Source: Tretioscincus oriximinensis (Eukaryota; Chordata; Lepidosauria; Squamata; Gymnophthalmidae). Taken from it: a stretch of 64,000 bases of DNA. Below the pieces are notes generated by a model. The model was not told where the DNA came from. It was given only the letters and a program-made list of their open reading frames with translations, and ran no database searches. Below, in pieces: positions 1-12,025 of the stretch. A program made the translations under genes and the position numbers. Position 1 is the stretch's first letter. Every line of letters starts with the position of its first letter. Location of the stretch: NCBI GenBank assembly GCA_022410635.1, contig JAJVDF010000234.1, forward strand, positions 1,565,076 to 1,629,075, in the 5' to 3' direction.

Positions 1-74
1 ATATAGCACAATCATGTATTTTGGCCACATAAGGAAAAGACAGAACTCACTGGAAAANTTTTTTGATGTTGTGG

Positions 75-495
75 GTGATTGGAGTTTGGTGATTTTTAGC
101 AGTTTATAAAAGAGTTTTTTCTGCTTAGCAAAGCCTCTGAGCACATGGTCTGAACAGGGAGGAGCTTGCTGGTGAATCACAGGAAGGAAATAGCAAACAA
201 GCACAGCTATATCCTCTTTCCAGCCCAAGGAAGGTGGGTGGGGGGAATCACCAAGAACAAGTTTTTGGAGTTTGGGGATTTTTAGCCGTTTATAAATGAG
301 TTTCTTCTGCTTAACAGCCCCTGAGCACATGGTCTGAAGGGGGAGGAGCTTGCTAGTGACTTGCAGACAAGAACTAGCAAACAAGCACAGCTACATCCTC
401 TTTCCAACCCAAGGTAGGCAACTGTGTGAGGCAGAATGCAGGACTAGATGGGCTGTGACCCAATTCAGTAGGGCTCCTCTTATGTTCTTATGAAG
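75..495 (+). repeat. 186-bp tandem duplication ending in a LINE tail
   Basis: Two imperfect copies of a segment beginning GGAGTTTGG(T/G)GATTTTTAG start at 81 and 267, giving a period of 186 bp. Both contain a shared middle with TGAGCACATGGTCTGAA and GCAAACAAGCACAGCTA. The second copy runs into the sequence GGACTAGATGGGCTGTGACC followed by GGGCTCCTCTTATGTTCTTATG. That last part is the 3' end shared by several other repeats in this window (1.2, 6.2, 43.8, 54.2, 56.6 kb), which I read as the tail of a CR1/L2-grade LINE. The duplicated part is therefore probably 3'-untranslated LINE sequence. No coding capacity was found. Confidence 0.6.
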
Positions 496-1165
496 ACAAA
501 TGAAGAGCAGCCAAGAATGAGGTAGATAGCTAATGTCATAGAGATATGCAACATGATAGACTTCAAAATACTGTGGAGAATAGCTGTCTTCTGGATCAGG
601 CAGAAGCAGACTATATCTTCATTCTTCCTGCCAAAGCCTGCCCCCAAACTTGGTGCCACCTGGAGAGCACTAAATTGCTTATCCCATAAAGTGCCTCAGC
701 TTGGGCAGTTGTTCTGAACTGCTGGGCAACGAGACAGGCATGCAGGAGACTCAAATAGCTCCAAAGAAAATACTCCTTAGGGAGCATCTGCCCCAGGAAA
801 ATTGTGGCCATGCATCACTGCTGTAAACCAACATAAATAAGAGAAACTCCCCTTTTCATCCCTGAAGCTACCATGGATGTAGATATCTGTTGTCATCTCA
901 GCATTAGAAAATAATCTCTCATGAAATCTTACCCAGCCAGCCCCAAAATGGAGAAAACATGGCAATGACAGTTTGTCATAACTGACTGATGGGGGTAGAT
1001 GGCAGCCAGTTAAATGGAAGCATCTTTCACCATCTCTTGAAAATGCTTACAAAGTGGTAATACTTCATCATTTTTAAAGTGTTCTCTTTGCAACTCTATG
1101 GACACATACATTGCTAGTAATTTGTTTTATCTTTTTATGCCACTTCTGTTGAGACCTTCAGATAA
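496..1165. other. Unique AT-rich sequence, no gene seen
   Basis: Short open frames here have no recognisable protein features. No repeats, exons or RNA genes were identified. Confidence 0.5.
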
Positions 1166-1385
1166 GAACATAAGAGCCGCCCAGCTAAATTGGGCCAGAG
1201 TCCATCTANTCCAGCATTCTGTCTCACACACAGGCCCACCAACTGCACCTGGGCAGTTCGAGCAGAAGAAGACAAAATCTTCACCTATTCTTGACATCCT
1301 GCAAATGGTATTTCATGAGTACTGCCTACTGATCCATCCCAGAGGCAATTTCAAAAGATCCACCTTAGTAGCTATTTATACAATA
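1166..1385 (-). mobile_element. CR1/L2-grade LINE 3' fragment
   Basis: On the plus strand it starts with AAGAACATAAGAG and contains CCAGCATTCTGTCTCACACA and GCACCTGGGCAGT, the reverse complement of the tail family seen at 425-495 and 56.6-56.9 kb. It corresponds to the 3'-untranslated end of a LINE inserted in minus orientation, and is 5'-truncated as most LINE copies are. The open frame crossing it is not a gene. Confidence 0.7.
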
Positions 1386-2284
1386 TAAAAGAAATAATAT
1401 ACTAGAATTATTCTACCCTACTATAAACAATAAAAGAGTGAGAAGTGTTTATTTTTTAGAGTAATATTTATTTTTAGCCTTTAGATACCTTCATCATATA
1501 TAACTTAACCATGTCTTTTCAGATACAAGTCCCATGACAATGACTGTAGTTACAATTGTAGCTTAGATCATTAACAAGATCACATGTTGAATGCTCCTAA
1601 TGTTCAGAATCTTAACATTTGAGCAACATTGTCAGATATTTTTCCTGAATTCATTTATTTCTATAAACAGCTTGCCAATTTCTGATTTTTNAAAGAAATT
1701 GTATTAAAGGTAATACAATATTGATTTTTTAAAAATCAATTCATGTACTGTGCAGTATAACAAAAAGCTCATCTTACAAATTATTTCAATTTCTTTTAAA
1801 TAAGAACAGCACCATGCAGCCTGGAAATTGTTCTGGCTACTAAAAATAATTTGAAATATAGTAGCAGCTAGAATATCATCTTGTCCTTTTGGTCAAACAG
1901 CATGTTTATTATCCTTTTAGTTCATATGACATTTAACCTAGTAATTATTATCCATAACTTAGAGTTGGAACATTGTAAGAGTTCTACCAGGTGGGTTTTC
2001 TTTTTGCTGGCATTTGGCCAGCATTAGTGTAAATGTTCTTTCTTGGTTGGTTATTGGATACATAGCAGCTAGTCATCTTTGTTTCCTGTCTTTGTACATA
2101 CCTTTATTTTGCCCACAGGATGGGCTACCTAAAAAAGCCTCTTAAGAGCAAATGTTTCTGGCATTCTAAAGTTCCAGCATTAACTTTAAGAATTGGCCCA
2201 GACTTTGAAGACTTTTGGGTGGTTCTAGATTTTGGTACTGAAGCTTATTGGTAGANCAATCATGACAGACCATCATGACACCAA
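1386..2284. other. Unique AT-rich sequence, no gene seen
   Basis: Very AT-rich, with short A/T runs, including a TTTTTAAAAATCAATT palindromic stretch near 1725-1740. Nothing coding or repetitive was recognised. Confidence 0.5.
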
Positions 2285-3300
2285 AGATCTCCACAAAGCA
2301 ACCCCCCCAAAAAAAAACAACCCCCAAGAAAACAGCAGAATCAAATATACTAAATAAAACTATAATATATCAGTGCAATGTACAAACTAAATCAATAGCC
2401 NCATGAGAACTTGACCACACAAGAATAAAACCTAATACAATAAAAACACTAGAACAAAATGTAAAAAGTCCATATATAATGTAGAATGTTCAAATACAAT
2501 AGTCTATGTGTCCAAGACGAATCCAGAATAAGTTGGTCCANGAAGGGTGTAGCATGCTGAACGCCAGATGCATTTCGACCTCCGGTCTTCCTCAGTGGCA
2601 CAACAGCAACTAACAGAGATTAAACAATGTAAGTAATCTCTCAGGTATCAATACTAATACAAATTCACAAATAATATAAAAAGTATCTATTTACTTGCCC
2701 AATCCCACATGTGAAAAAACACAATAATATAAAACCACATGGCATACAAAATTCCAGACACATGCAAATTATTCCAATAATAGGTTAAAATATAGCTTAC
2801 AAAGCCAGCTCACACATGTAGAAACAAGTAATGGTCAATGCAAATAAACCTAACTCTATCCTTATATACACATGTACCACTTGTAAATGATACAANAAAT
2901 ACATGATTCTGCAAAGACTAACAACAAGTATATGGGAAGGCAGATGAAGGAGACAAGGCCACCACAGTATCAAACATACCANTTTATATCTTCATTGAGG
3001 CCACCTGGACTGAGGGACTGTAATCTGTATATCCATCTAAATTCTAGTTGTTGGAGTGATAGTAATAGACATCAAGAATGGGAAGAAACTACTTAGGCTA
3101 ATGATACAACCCCCCTATTTTGCTGGAATAGCACTCTTGTTTATCACACATGGAATATTTTTAGAAATACCCAATATTTGTTGGTTATGATCATCAGTGA
3201 ATTTCGAATCCTTGCTACTTGTCTCTTTTACAAGAGGCTTTATTCTTGGAAACCCAAACCCACGTTTTTAAACTGATTTGGAAATCCAATTCTAAGGAAT
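2285..3300 (-). mobile_element. Penelope-like element, 3' fragment
   Basis: Read on the minus strand, the segment near 3060-2975 encodes a degenerate C-terminus of the type FRWIYRLQSLSPGGLNEDI. This matches the conserved WIY-L-L-P-GLNEDI end of Penelope-like elements, which lies downstream of the GIY-YIG endonuclease. About 400 bp further on, still on the minus strand, comes a CACTGAGGAAGACC...GGTCGAAATGCATCTGG signature (plus-strand 2554-2600). A related CACTGAAGAAGACC...GGTCGAAACGCG signature is found in the second Penelope copy at 47.6 kb. Reverse transcriptase is absent and the coding part is broken by stops and Ns, so this is a dead, 5'-truncated copy. The outer limits are approximate. 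Confidence 0.65.
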
Positions 3301-4398
3301 ACCAGAACTGAACAACAAATTGCTCTTCACTATTACAGGTGCTCCATGCNTGTTAGTGGTGCTTTAGGCATCTCTGCAGGTTCTCTATGCATGTATCCAT
3401 TACTGTGGTGTAGTTCATAACATCAAGTGAACTACAATTTGAATCTAATTGAACCTAGTAAACAAAATGCTAAACATGGTAAAGAAATCTGTTTAACCAC
3501 AGATTTAATCAACAATGTTGGTAAGTTCCTTCTGACCTCTGTTTCCCACATATAAAGGAGTAATATTAATGACCCCCACAAAGGATTTCTATGAGGATAA
3601 ATGAGATAATTACTTCAAAGCACTTGCCTGTCTACATATAAAAGACATTACAGGCTCAACAAGGTCATTTCTGTTTATCTGAAGAGTGATTAGAATACCT
3701 AAAGATTTTTACCATTTTGTTGTTAATAAATGCCATACATCAATGATTGCAAATCCTGATAAAATGCTCAGCAGCCTGATTAAAGGGGTGAAAAAGTGAA
3801 CTTACATTACTAGAGCAAACAGCGTAGTATCTATTACATCTTTGCCATGTCCTGAAGAGAGAGAATAAGTGATCTTTAAAACATTAATAGAGCTTACTGA
3901 ACAATTGATCTACANCTTTATTTGTGAATGAAATCAGATGGTGCACTGAATTACAAATTTAAATACTGTATACTATTCAGAAAATTCTACTCCCAAGTTT
4001 TCAATTTGAGCAGGGAAAGGGTATAAAGTAGAAATACTGTAAATGTAGGATATGACATGGAAGTTGTTAACAAAAAGGTATTAACTATTTATGATATAAA
4101 TGAAAGCAGGAAATAAGATAAATAATATTTAGGGATAAAATGTAATACATGTTATAAATGCATATGCAAACTAATACTTTTTTGATAGTAAGGAAAATAA
4201 GTTTACTGTTTTAGGATGTTAATATATGAAAACATGCAAATGAGAAGTAGGAACAGAGAGTTATATAAGAAAGTTTTATGATTTCCGAGATCTGGATGTG
4301 TTAAACATTATTACATAGTTAAGCGATTAAGGTCAGGGAATGACTTAAGATATTAAACACGGTAATGGAAGTATTCTCAAAGCTTGAACATCATATAT
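3301..4398. other. Unique AT-rich sequence, no gene seen
   Basis: No coding region, RNA gene or known repeat recognised between the Penelope fragment and the MITE. Confidence 0.5.
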
Positions 4399-4406
4399 GT
4401 TTAAAT

Positions 4407-4640
4407 ATGTGGTTCCCAATGTGGGGCATATGCCAAACAAGGGGGCAATTTGAATTTTAAAGGGGGGATTTGAGAATGCATTATTAACAGTAAATTTAAG
4501 TTAATAGCCCTTAAGACTTCCTACATGTGAATAGGAGTTCATTTTTTAAATAATAAGAATTATATGTCACTGGGCTGGGGGAAGGGGATTTTAGAGGTGC
4601 TTAGGTGGAGGCATGGCCAAAAAAAGGTTGGGAACCACTG
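4407..4640. mobile_element. hAT-type MITE with 8-bp target duplication
   Basis: The element is 234 bp. It begins ATGTGGTTCCCAATGTGG and ends with the imperfect inverse, GGTTGGGAACCACTG. It is flanked on both sides by GTTTAAAT (4399-4406 and 4641-4648), an 8-bp direct repeat as expected for hAT transposition. Termini of the form CAGTGGTTCYCAA are well known in hAT/Charlie-type elements of vertebrates. No transposase is encoded, so it depended on a hAT transposase in trans. Confidence 0.8.
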
Positions 4641-4975
4641 GTTTAAATAAAATATTAATATTAAGTAGTAAGAAATCTGTTCACTATGTGGAAGGTATGA
4701 CTATGTGAGATGTAGTAAAATAGATTAAAACTACATGGCACATGTTAAGAAATAACTGATATAATTGTTATAAACATAGGAAAAGGGGCAAATTTGGTTC
4801 AAAATTGCAGCATTTTAGTTGACTAAGAGACATCCCCATGAACTTCTCCATGGAATTTGCAAGATAAAGCCAAAATTTCATTATTGCCTATCTCAAGTAT
4901 ATATAAAGATACCTACAGTCACTTTAATATACTTGTTCTAAAATGTGTGTGCATAATGCTCATTCCTCTCTGTCT

Positions 4976-5290
4976 TTAGAAGAAGAAGAAGAACTTGATT
5001 CTTATACCCTGCTTTTTCTCACCTTTCAAAGGGACTCAAAGCTGCTTACAAGGGTATTTTGCCCGAAGGCTCCCATTCTATCTTCCCCACCAGACTCTGG
5101 TGGTTCCCATGTATCTACTTGCAGTTAGTTGCAATTTCTTGCAGTTTCTGCTTTCGAATAGCTGGGTTGGCTAGAGCTACAANCTAGTGGAAGGTGCTCA
5201 CCCCTCCCCATGTCCGACACAGGGCTTCGAAACCCAATCTCCCAGACGAGAGACGAATTCCTAAGCGACTGAGCTATCCGTGCCTTCTTT
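4976..5290 (-). mobile_element. tRNA-derived SINE with GAA tail
   Basis: On the minus strand, starting near 5285, the sequence reads GGCACGGATAGCTCAGTCG, followed about 40 bp later by GGGTTTCGAAGCCC. These are good matches to the pol III A box and B box of a tRNA-like head. The body continues to GGTATAAGAATCAAG and ends in (TTC)n, which is plus-strand (GAA)n at 4979-4992. A sister copy lies at 12.03-12.35 kb. It is not a functional tRNA gene, because no clean cloverleaf or anticodon arm is preserved. Confidence 0.7.
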
Positions 5291-6150
5291 AGATGGTAAA
5301 GAAGAAAGTGTTTNTACTAAACAGTGATCTTTGTTTCTAACACAACATACTTCTGTTTGTACTAAAGACAAAATAAAAAGCAACAACNAACTTAGTACCA
5401 TTGGATAGTCTTTTAATGAAAACTGAACAATCATTTGGTCACAGAAGGAAATGAGAATGAAATAGTCTTCAAGTTATGCTTACTTTGGTGCTAACCTTTC
5501 TTATTACACAGCAGTTTTGTGCTTATGAGAAAGCTAGTTTAATTACTGGCACTCTCATTATGGAATATGAGCCTTTTCCTACTGTATCTATAAACAAAGC
5601 GGACATTTAGTAGTTATTTGGATGTAATTACATTTTTAAAAAACCTTGTCTTTATATCAAAAGTACCCATTTAATTAAATACTGTACTTGCACATTCTTT
5701 GTTTTGCTTACTTGTACTTTTTCTTGTTCTTGTTCTTTTAAAGTATTTTCTCTGACGTTTGGATAATCACAGTCAATATATCTGACAATCTGAGCCAAAC
5801 ACATTAAAGTTAGTGGAGAGGTTCCCATCCATTATAGAGGCACTAGAATCAAAATCTGTCAAAATGAACTAGAATCATTTGCGAGCATGTGATTCATCAA
5901 CATAATTATAAAAGAAAAACAATCATATTTAAATGATTGTATGAAATGACACCAAATATTTTAAATAGGGTGTAATTAAATTCTGTTTCATTTTTTAAAG
6001 GCGAATACTAAAAATATATTCATCTTAAACAGCAACAGTGAACTTTGTCAGCAGCTTTATTGGGGATCATTGCACTTAGAGATGAGGGATTAGAACTGTA
6101 GAAGGGTTTTTTTCTGAAAGGATCCCTAAAATAATTCCGTAAGCTGCTTC
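5291..6150. other. Unique AT-rich sequence, no gene seen
   Basis: Contains a small pyrimidine-rich run (5700-5740) but no recognisable gene or repeat. Confidence 0.5.
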
Positions 6151-6157
6151 TAAACGC

Positions 6158-6373
6158 ATGGCTTTGAGAACAGTTGAAGATGTTACTTCTTCTGCTCCAG
6201 ACTGCCCGGGTGCAATTGGAGGGCTACAGGGTGAGACAGAATGGTGGACTAAATGGGCTCTGGCCCGGTTCAGCAGGGCTTCTTCGTCGTCTTTGTCGTC
6301 TTTGTCGTCTTTGTCGTCTTCGTCTTCTTCGTCGTCATCGTCCTCGTCCTCTTCCTCTTCTTACTCTTATTAG
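6158..6373 (+). mobile_element. LINE tail with hexamer-rich microsatellite
   Basis: 6158-6290 matches the 3' end of the same CR1/L2-grade LINE family (GAACAGTTGAAGATG, GACAGAATGGTGGACTAAAT, CAGCAGGGCTTCTT). The usual (TTATG) ending is replaced by a degenerate run of TCGTCT/TTTGTC/TCCTCG units to about 6370. The overlapping open frames in three frames, reading as poly-Ser, poly-Arg/Leu and poly-Val/Phe, are by-products of this repeat and are not proteins. Confidence 0.7.
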
Positions 6374-6827
6374 TTTCAAGGACTAATGAATCCTCTCACA
6401 GTTACAAGAATTTGGTCCTTCTTTACTTATTTTTTTGTGGTTGGAGTTGGTAAGTCTGGAATAGTTAGGCATCCCGGTTCCAATTATTGAAAGACATGGT
6501 CTGGACCAGCCCTGTTTGCAAGCAGTTTTAGCTCAGGTGGATTTCTTTTCTGGCCTCAAAGCATATTTCTTCCGGTAACCCAGACATAAGAGGTTCTGTT
6601 TACCTCAACCTGGTGCTATGTTTTTCCCATCTCAGTGTCATTTCTTTGTATGTGGTGACAATGCTCATCCAGCAACCACCATCAAAAGACATCCATGTTG
6701 CAANACACTATTTTTGTTCAAATATTATTATGTTTACAAATATAAAACTGAAGGTACATTTTTATAAGTTCAACATCCAGCACACTCACAACTGCAAAGA
6801 TAGTTTATTGAAAGTCAGCAATAAAAT

Positions 6828-6878
6828 CTTAACAACAACAACAGCAACAGCAACAACAGCAACAAAACAACAACAATA
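6828..6878 (+). repeat. CAA/CAG-rich microsatellite
   Basis: AACAACAACAACAGCAACAGC-type trinucleotide run with AAC and CAG interruptions. Confidence 0.85.
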
Positions 6879-7074
6879 AAATCACAGCAGCTTCTAGAAA
6901 GATACATAAGACTATGTCAGCAACCTGCCTTCCTTCAGAAGGGTGGTTAAATGGAAAATTGGACAGGACAGTTTGGCATGAATTAAAAACAATGAAAAAG
7001 AAAGCTCAGCTAGGCTGCAGACGCACTAGGGCTAAAAATCTCCAAAGCTAAACCGAATGCCAAATCTCTCGTTC

Positions 7075-7600
7075 ATTTCTAGTCCTGCTTCGATGTCCCC
7101 ACAGAACACGTGTTGACAACTGGATCCCCTTCATTCTCTCCCTCCCTCTGTCCGTAGTTGTTCCCTTTGCAGTTCTGCATGAGTCTTCCCCCTCCCCCTA
7201 CCTCCTCCCTCCCAGAAAGATGGGAAACAACCCAGCTGGGCTCGCGGTCTTGAAGTTGCCACTCTGCCACTTCCCTGAGCAGAGAAAGGCTAAGAAGAAA
7301 CCTTTTTGTCTGCTCAGGAAGGGCCCCAAAGCCAACCAGGTCACTTCCCTTCTCTTTGCCACCCTGAATCCAGTTAGGAGGAACTGGCAGAAAAGATTAC
7401 ATGCACAGCAACCCAGCCTGGGAACACCCCCTTTCACCATTGCTTGGAGCAACCATTACATCGCAGATCACCATGAAGGAGAGAGAATTAATGCAAATGG
7501 CGAGAAACAATAGCGGCATTAGGTTTTGACAAAAAACTCTATCAGAAATGAGTGGTGTGCATACTGAGGAAGATGGGAGTGTTCTGCGGTTGGTTTTTCT
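7075..7600. other. Unique, less AT-rich block with POU/SOX-like motifs
   Basis: This block is clearly less AT-rich than its surroundings. It contains an ATGCAAAT octamer (7491-7498, POU-type) and an AACAAT SOX-type core at 7507-7512. A CACGTG E-box lies near 7107. Open frames of 97 aa (7220-7513 plus), 84 aa and 70 aa (minus) overlap each other. None resembles a known family, so I do not call a gene. It could be a conserved regulatory element or an untranslated exon; neither is demonstrated. Confidence 0.3.
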
Positions 7601-10600
7601 GGTAATCAAATGTGCCCAGAGAACAGTGAACCCGCTGTCAAATATGTTTTTAGCCTAGTGCTGCAGCAGTGATAGCAGATAAAAAGCATTAACAACTTGA
7701 TTCTCAATAATTACTTCTACTAGATCATTGCAAACAGATTATTCTGAATGAAGTCAAATATTTTTCACTGTAGATCTTTTACTTTGATTTAAAAACAACC
7801 GTTCAGGTTTTCAAGTCCAGCATGGATATGTACTACATTTTGAACAGAATATAGGCAGATCGGCGATATAGTAAGTTTTAAAACTACTTGAAAGAACTAT
7901 TTTTAAAATAACCCGATTCTTCAGTTTTTGCTGTTTCTATATTTTTTATGTATTGCAAAAATAATAGAAAAAACAACATACTCTCTTTTTTTTTTAGTAA
8001 AAACAAATACATTTTTTTTNNAAAAAAAAATAAAATTCAGCCCTGTGCAGATGACAGGGTAAAAATCACAATATTTTTAAAATCTGAAATAACCCAGTCA
8101 CGAGAATATGCATATCTCTTTTGCCCTTTCACAAACAAATCATTAGAAAGCCTGTAGAATAGATACGAGGACAATCAGGAAGTAAGTGCTGAGCAAAACT
8201 GAGCATGCTCAGGTGCATTTTCTTGTGCAGCTTCTTCTTATGCTATCATGGTAATCCCATTAAAAAGGTACACACACAGAAGGCTTCTCATCCATGTAGC
8301 TGCTGGCATGGCGATTTTGGGNGTTTGAGAAATGATGCCTGAATATAGAATATTCTGGGGAGAAGGACGTTTATTCTGAGTATGCTAAAAGTCCATTAGT
8401 AGATATGAAGGAGANATCATGATTNCACTACGAAAGAGAAAGAAAAATTGCCTGTGCATGCAGCTTTCAGCTAACCTTGGCTAAACTCATGTTACCATTT
8501 GTTAAGTCAAAAGCATTTAGGTAGAAACCTAAAGTTTCAAGAAGTTATTAACTTGCCCTGTAATAGAATGCAATGGTTCACCTCATTTCTAGTTGCTTGA
8601 TTTCTCAAGATTTCAAAATGGTAAAATACTTGCCCAAGCTTGGAAAGAAATTAACTTTAAATTTTAAGCTGTCAAGCAAGCTAATGAACCACTTTGTAAA
8701 ATGGTGAATAAGTAGTTTATAAGGATTATTAAACAAAAATAAAAAAGCATTGAATCACAGCAAAAACAGATAGCAAATATTAAGTTAGTACATTTTGGGA
8801 TAAATTTCTATCCCAGTTTTTGTTTTTGTTTTCCTCTCTGAAATTCTAAAGAGTTTGCTCTGGGAGTTTACTCTCAAATTAATATTTGAGAATTTGCAAG
8901 AAAGCCTAAAAGTAATCAGCTTTCCTGATAGCTGGGGATACAATTAGGCTCTTCAAATATAAAGATCTATNTCATATTTCAATGAACTATGCATTTTCTA
9001 TATTTAACTTTTAAAAGGAAATATCCATTAAGAATTTTGATGAAAGATCACCGGTATGTTAAAATAAAAGATAAAAAGTTAAGCTACAAGAAGTGTTGAA
9101 TTGGTAACTGTGAAAATGTTGTGAATATCATGGCTTGACAAAAGAATTGTTATGTCATGAAATACAAGTGATTCCTTCCACCTACCCAAATGAACCAATT
9201 TGTGACACAGGTGAAGTCAGAGAGAATGCTTGAAACACCTGTGTTGATTGTAGAAGTGAGCAATGTGATAATCTAGAATTTATAAAGAGAGAAGAATGAG
9301 TTGTATGGATGAAAAAAAGAAACTTGACAAAGCTTCTCTTTGTCATATTGCACATTATGTTTCTGTGTTTTCTTATGCTCCCAAAGTTTGTCTAATAAAA
9401 GTGTGAATTAAAATATTTCCAAGACATCAATGATTTTAAGTGTTTTTTCAAAAGAAATTAAACTTGCTAACATTGCCTCTGGAATTTTCAGTACTCTAAT
9501 GTGAGAAACATATATTATAAATATGAGAAATTATTTGCTCATATGAAAGCATGCTTTTGACTGCATACAGAGATCGAATTGCATTTCATTGTTTCAGATT
9601 TTTTCTCAAAAGACATTCAGATGTGATGTGGATAATAGAAAAGTTCCTTTCCTAGACAATAACTTTCACCATTGCAACAAAATCATGGCTATAGATGTTA
9701 TCATTTTATGAGGGAACTATTTCAAATTTTGGAAGTAAAGGTGCTTCGATAAAGACTATGAAGCATTTGTGATCAATTATCTCNTACAGACAGGACTGAT
9801 GAACTGGATTAATGGGATTGGAAGAGTTGTGTGATGTTCCAAAAGGTATTTATCCAGAAAGTCATGAAGGGTTTAACCCAACCCAGAGGTATTAAAGGCA
9901 GCATCTCTTCTTAGGAAAACTCCAACAGTTGTGGCATAGCGATTCCGTAAATGACTTTGAGCATCTTTGATTTGCTGATCCAGACACTGAATCATATGGA
10001 TCAAATTTTAGATTGNCACTCTAATGAGAAAGAAATCAGTAAGAACCTGATGTGAAAATCAAATCTTGGAATAATTTGCTGAATCTGGATAAGACTAGAA
10101 TATGGCATAACTGTGTGCCCAATGGACCATCTGTTCTGCTATTATCATATCCTACTCTTCTTTGGAAGTTGGACAGCAAAGGTTATCCCACTTCTGAAAT
10201 TGCAGAGTAGACTAATTGTTGTCACATGACACAAATGGATCATGGTGAATGATTTAAATAGTCCCTAGTAAGGNTATGCTAATCTCCTTTTGGAGTATTC
10301 CAAGGTAAGTGCCCATTCAGATGATAAACAGCTCCCCTCCCCCTAGGACATTCTATCCAATATCTCAACTAACTTCATCCAAACATATTTCATGGATGCT
10401 GTCAATAAAGCCTGGATCTAGTTACTATGGTAATAACTTGCTGACCTTTACCTGCAGACCAATTTTAGTTCAACATATATCCCCCTTCTCTTTTATAAAG
10501 GAATTATTTTTATATTTTTCATTTTGTCAAATTTTAGGATTGGTGATCCATGGGTTTGGATATCCATGAAAAATAGCTCAAATGAATGTTTCGCGCNTGT

Positions 10601-11649
10601 GTGGATTTGCATTTGTGTTTGTGTGTTTTTTGGAGGGGTTACAATTACTTAGATTAAAAATAAAAAAATAAAGAATGCTACTGCATTTGAATTTTGATAA
10701 GCAGAAAATGTTATACACAAAAATGGTGACAGAGAACCTTTCATGTGCTTTGGAGATTTATTTCAATGTAGAAATAAATTTTAAATTGTTGGCTAAAGTA
10801 TCAAATCCTGCTTCAAAATAATTTTGTAATGGTTATGGCAGAGTAATATTCAATACCAGTCTTGCAAAAATGCATACTGTTTGTTTAGTCATTAGTACAG
10901 AAAGACACTTTACATGCTTCCAAGAAGCAATTATCGTTCTTTTTAATCAAATATTTAACAACTTGATAGGGTGGTGGCGGTGAGCAGTTTCAAATGAACA
11001 AATAACACTATAGCTTTCCAAACAAAACAGCATTCCATAATGCAATGAATTCAAATGCCAAATGTTGCATCAAATATTTACTGAACTGGACAGATCACAC
11101 CTGTTCAGTTATTGGATGTTTATTTTGATTAAGGCTGAAATTAAACCTTTTAAAATGAATGCAGCAGGGTTTTTTGGGTAAATAGAATATTTTGTTGATT
11201 AATTAAGAACAGATACAGTTATTTCCATAAATAAAGAATCATAATTCAGCCTATGATTTTTTATGTGTCCTGTCTAGTGAGGAAATTATTCCAGTTCTAT
11301 GGATCTTCAAGCTACAAAGCCATTAAAAGTAAAAGGAAAGTACATAATAGAGTTGGAAAAGAATGCTGATAGCTTTGCATAAAGACCAGCTTAAATTAGA
11401 AATCTGGAATTGTTATGATTTGGGGGGGCACTCTGTATATTCTATGGGAGCTAAGGTAAATGAGCAATTCAATTTAGTGTGATTAAGGGTCTTTGCACAT
11501 ATGTTTTTAGATAGGGGTAAGAAAGAGCCTTGGAACTTTCCTTCCACGTGTTNGTGTGGGATTAGTCTAGTGTACCCCAAATGTAACCTAGTTTATTGGT
11601 AGACCTCAGCTGGTATACTATAGAGTTGCATGTAGTGTGAAGATAGAAT
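7601..11649. other. Long unique AT-rich stretch, no gene seen
   Basis: About 4 kb with no exon-like open frame. It contains poly-T/A runs around 7985-8035. A denser-looking block at 10,920-11,230 carries TCACACCT (T-box-like), TGTTTATTTTGATTAA (forkhead/homeodomain-like) and TTGATTAATTAAG. No repeat family was recognised. Confidence 0.45.
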
Positions 11650-11730
11650 GGCTCCATAGTCTGGACACTTTCGGGGGGAAGGGCGGGGTAAAAATCTTTA
11701 AATAAATAAATAAATAAAAATAAATAGTCT
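11650..11730 (+). repeat. LINE/SINE tail with (AAAT)n
   Basis: GGGGAAGGGCGGGGTAAAAA followed by (AAAT)n. The same tail occurs in reverse at 18,580-18,665 (TTTTTACCCCGCCCTTCCCC). This is the common reptilian GCGG(G/T)ATAAAAAT-type 3' end. Only the tail is recognisable. Confidence 0.65.
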
Positions 11731-12025
11731 NATACAGCATAAGGAAATTATTTTACAATTGTAACAAGATGAACCACTAACAAGGTGAGTCAGGAGCCCA
11801 GAAGAGCGAAATGTTTCTAAATGGTCTTTGGACTATCCAGAGTCCTACACACATCAGCTGTAAAGCAGGGCAAACTTCAGGGTCAGCATGGTTGCTGCTC
11901 CAGATAGGATAGTCCCAGTGGAGATGGGCTTCTCCTGTACTAGGAAACCCCTCTTCCAGCTTGCATATCCCAGTTCAAAGTGGCTTGCTTTAATGAGGAC
12001 AGCCCTGTTTCATTCCAGGAGCATT

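Noticed and set aside
5170..5285. Possible tRNA gene (A and B box present on the minus strand)
   Set aside because: Followed by a SINE body and (TTC)n tail, with a related copy at 12 kb; no intact cloverleaf seen. Called a SINE head instead.
6158..6453. Poly-Ser, poly-Arg/Leu and poly-Val/Phe frames
   Set aside because: Three frames of a single hexamer-rich microsatellite.
7220..7513. 97-aa plus-strand frame in the less AT-rich block
   Set aside because: No motif or family resemblance; overlapped by minus frames of similar length. Kept only as a possible regulatory block.
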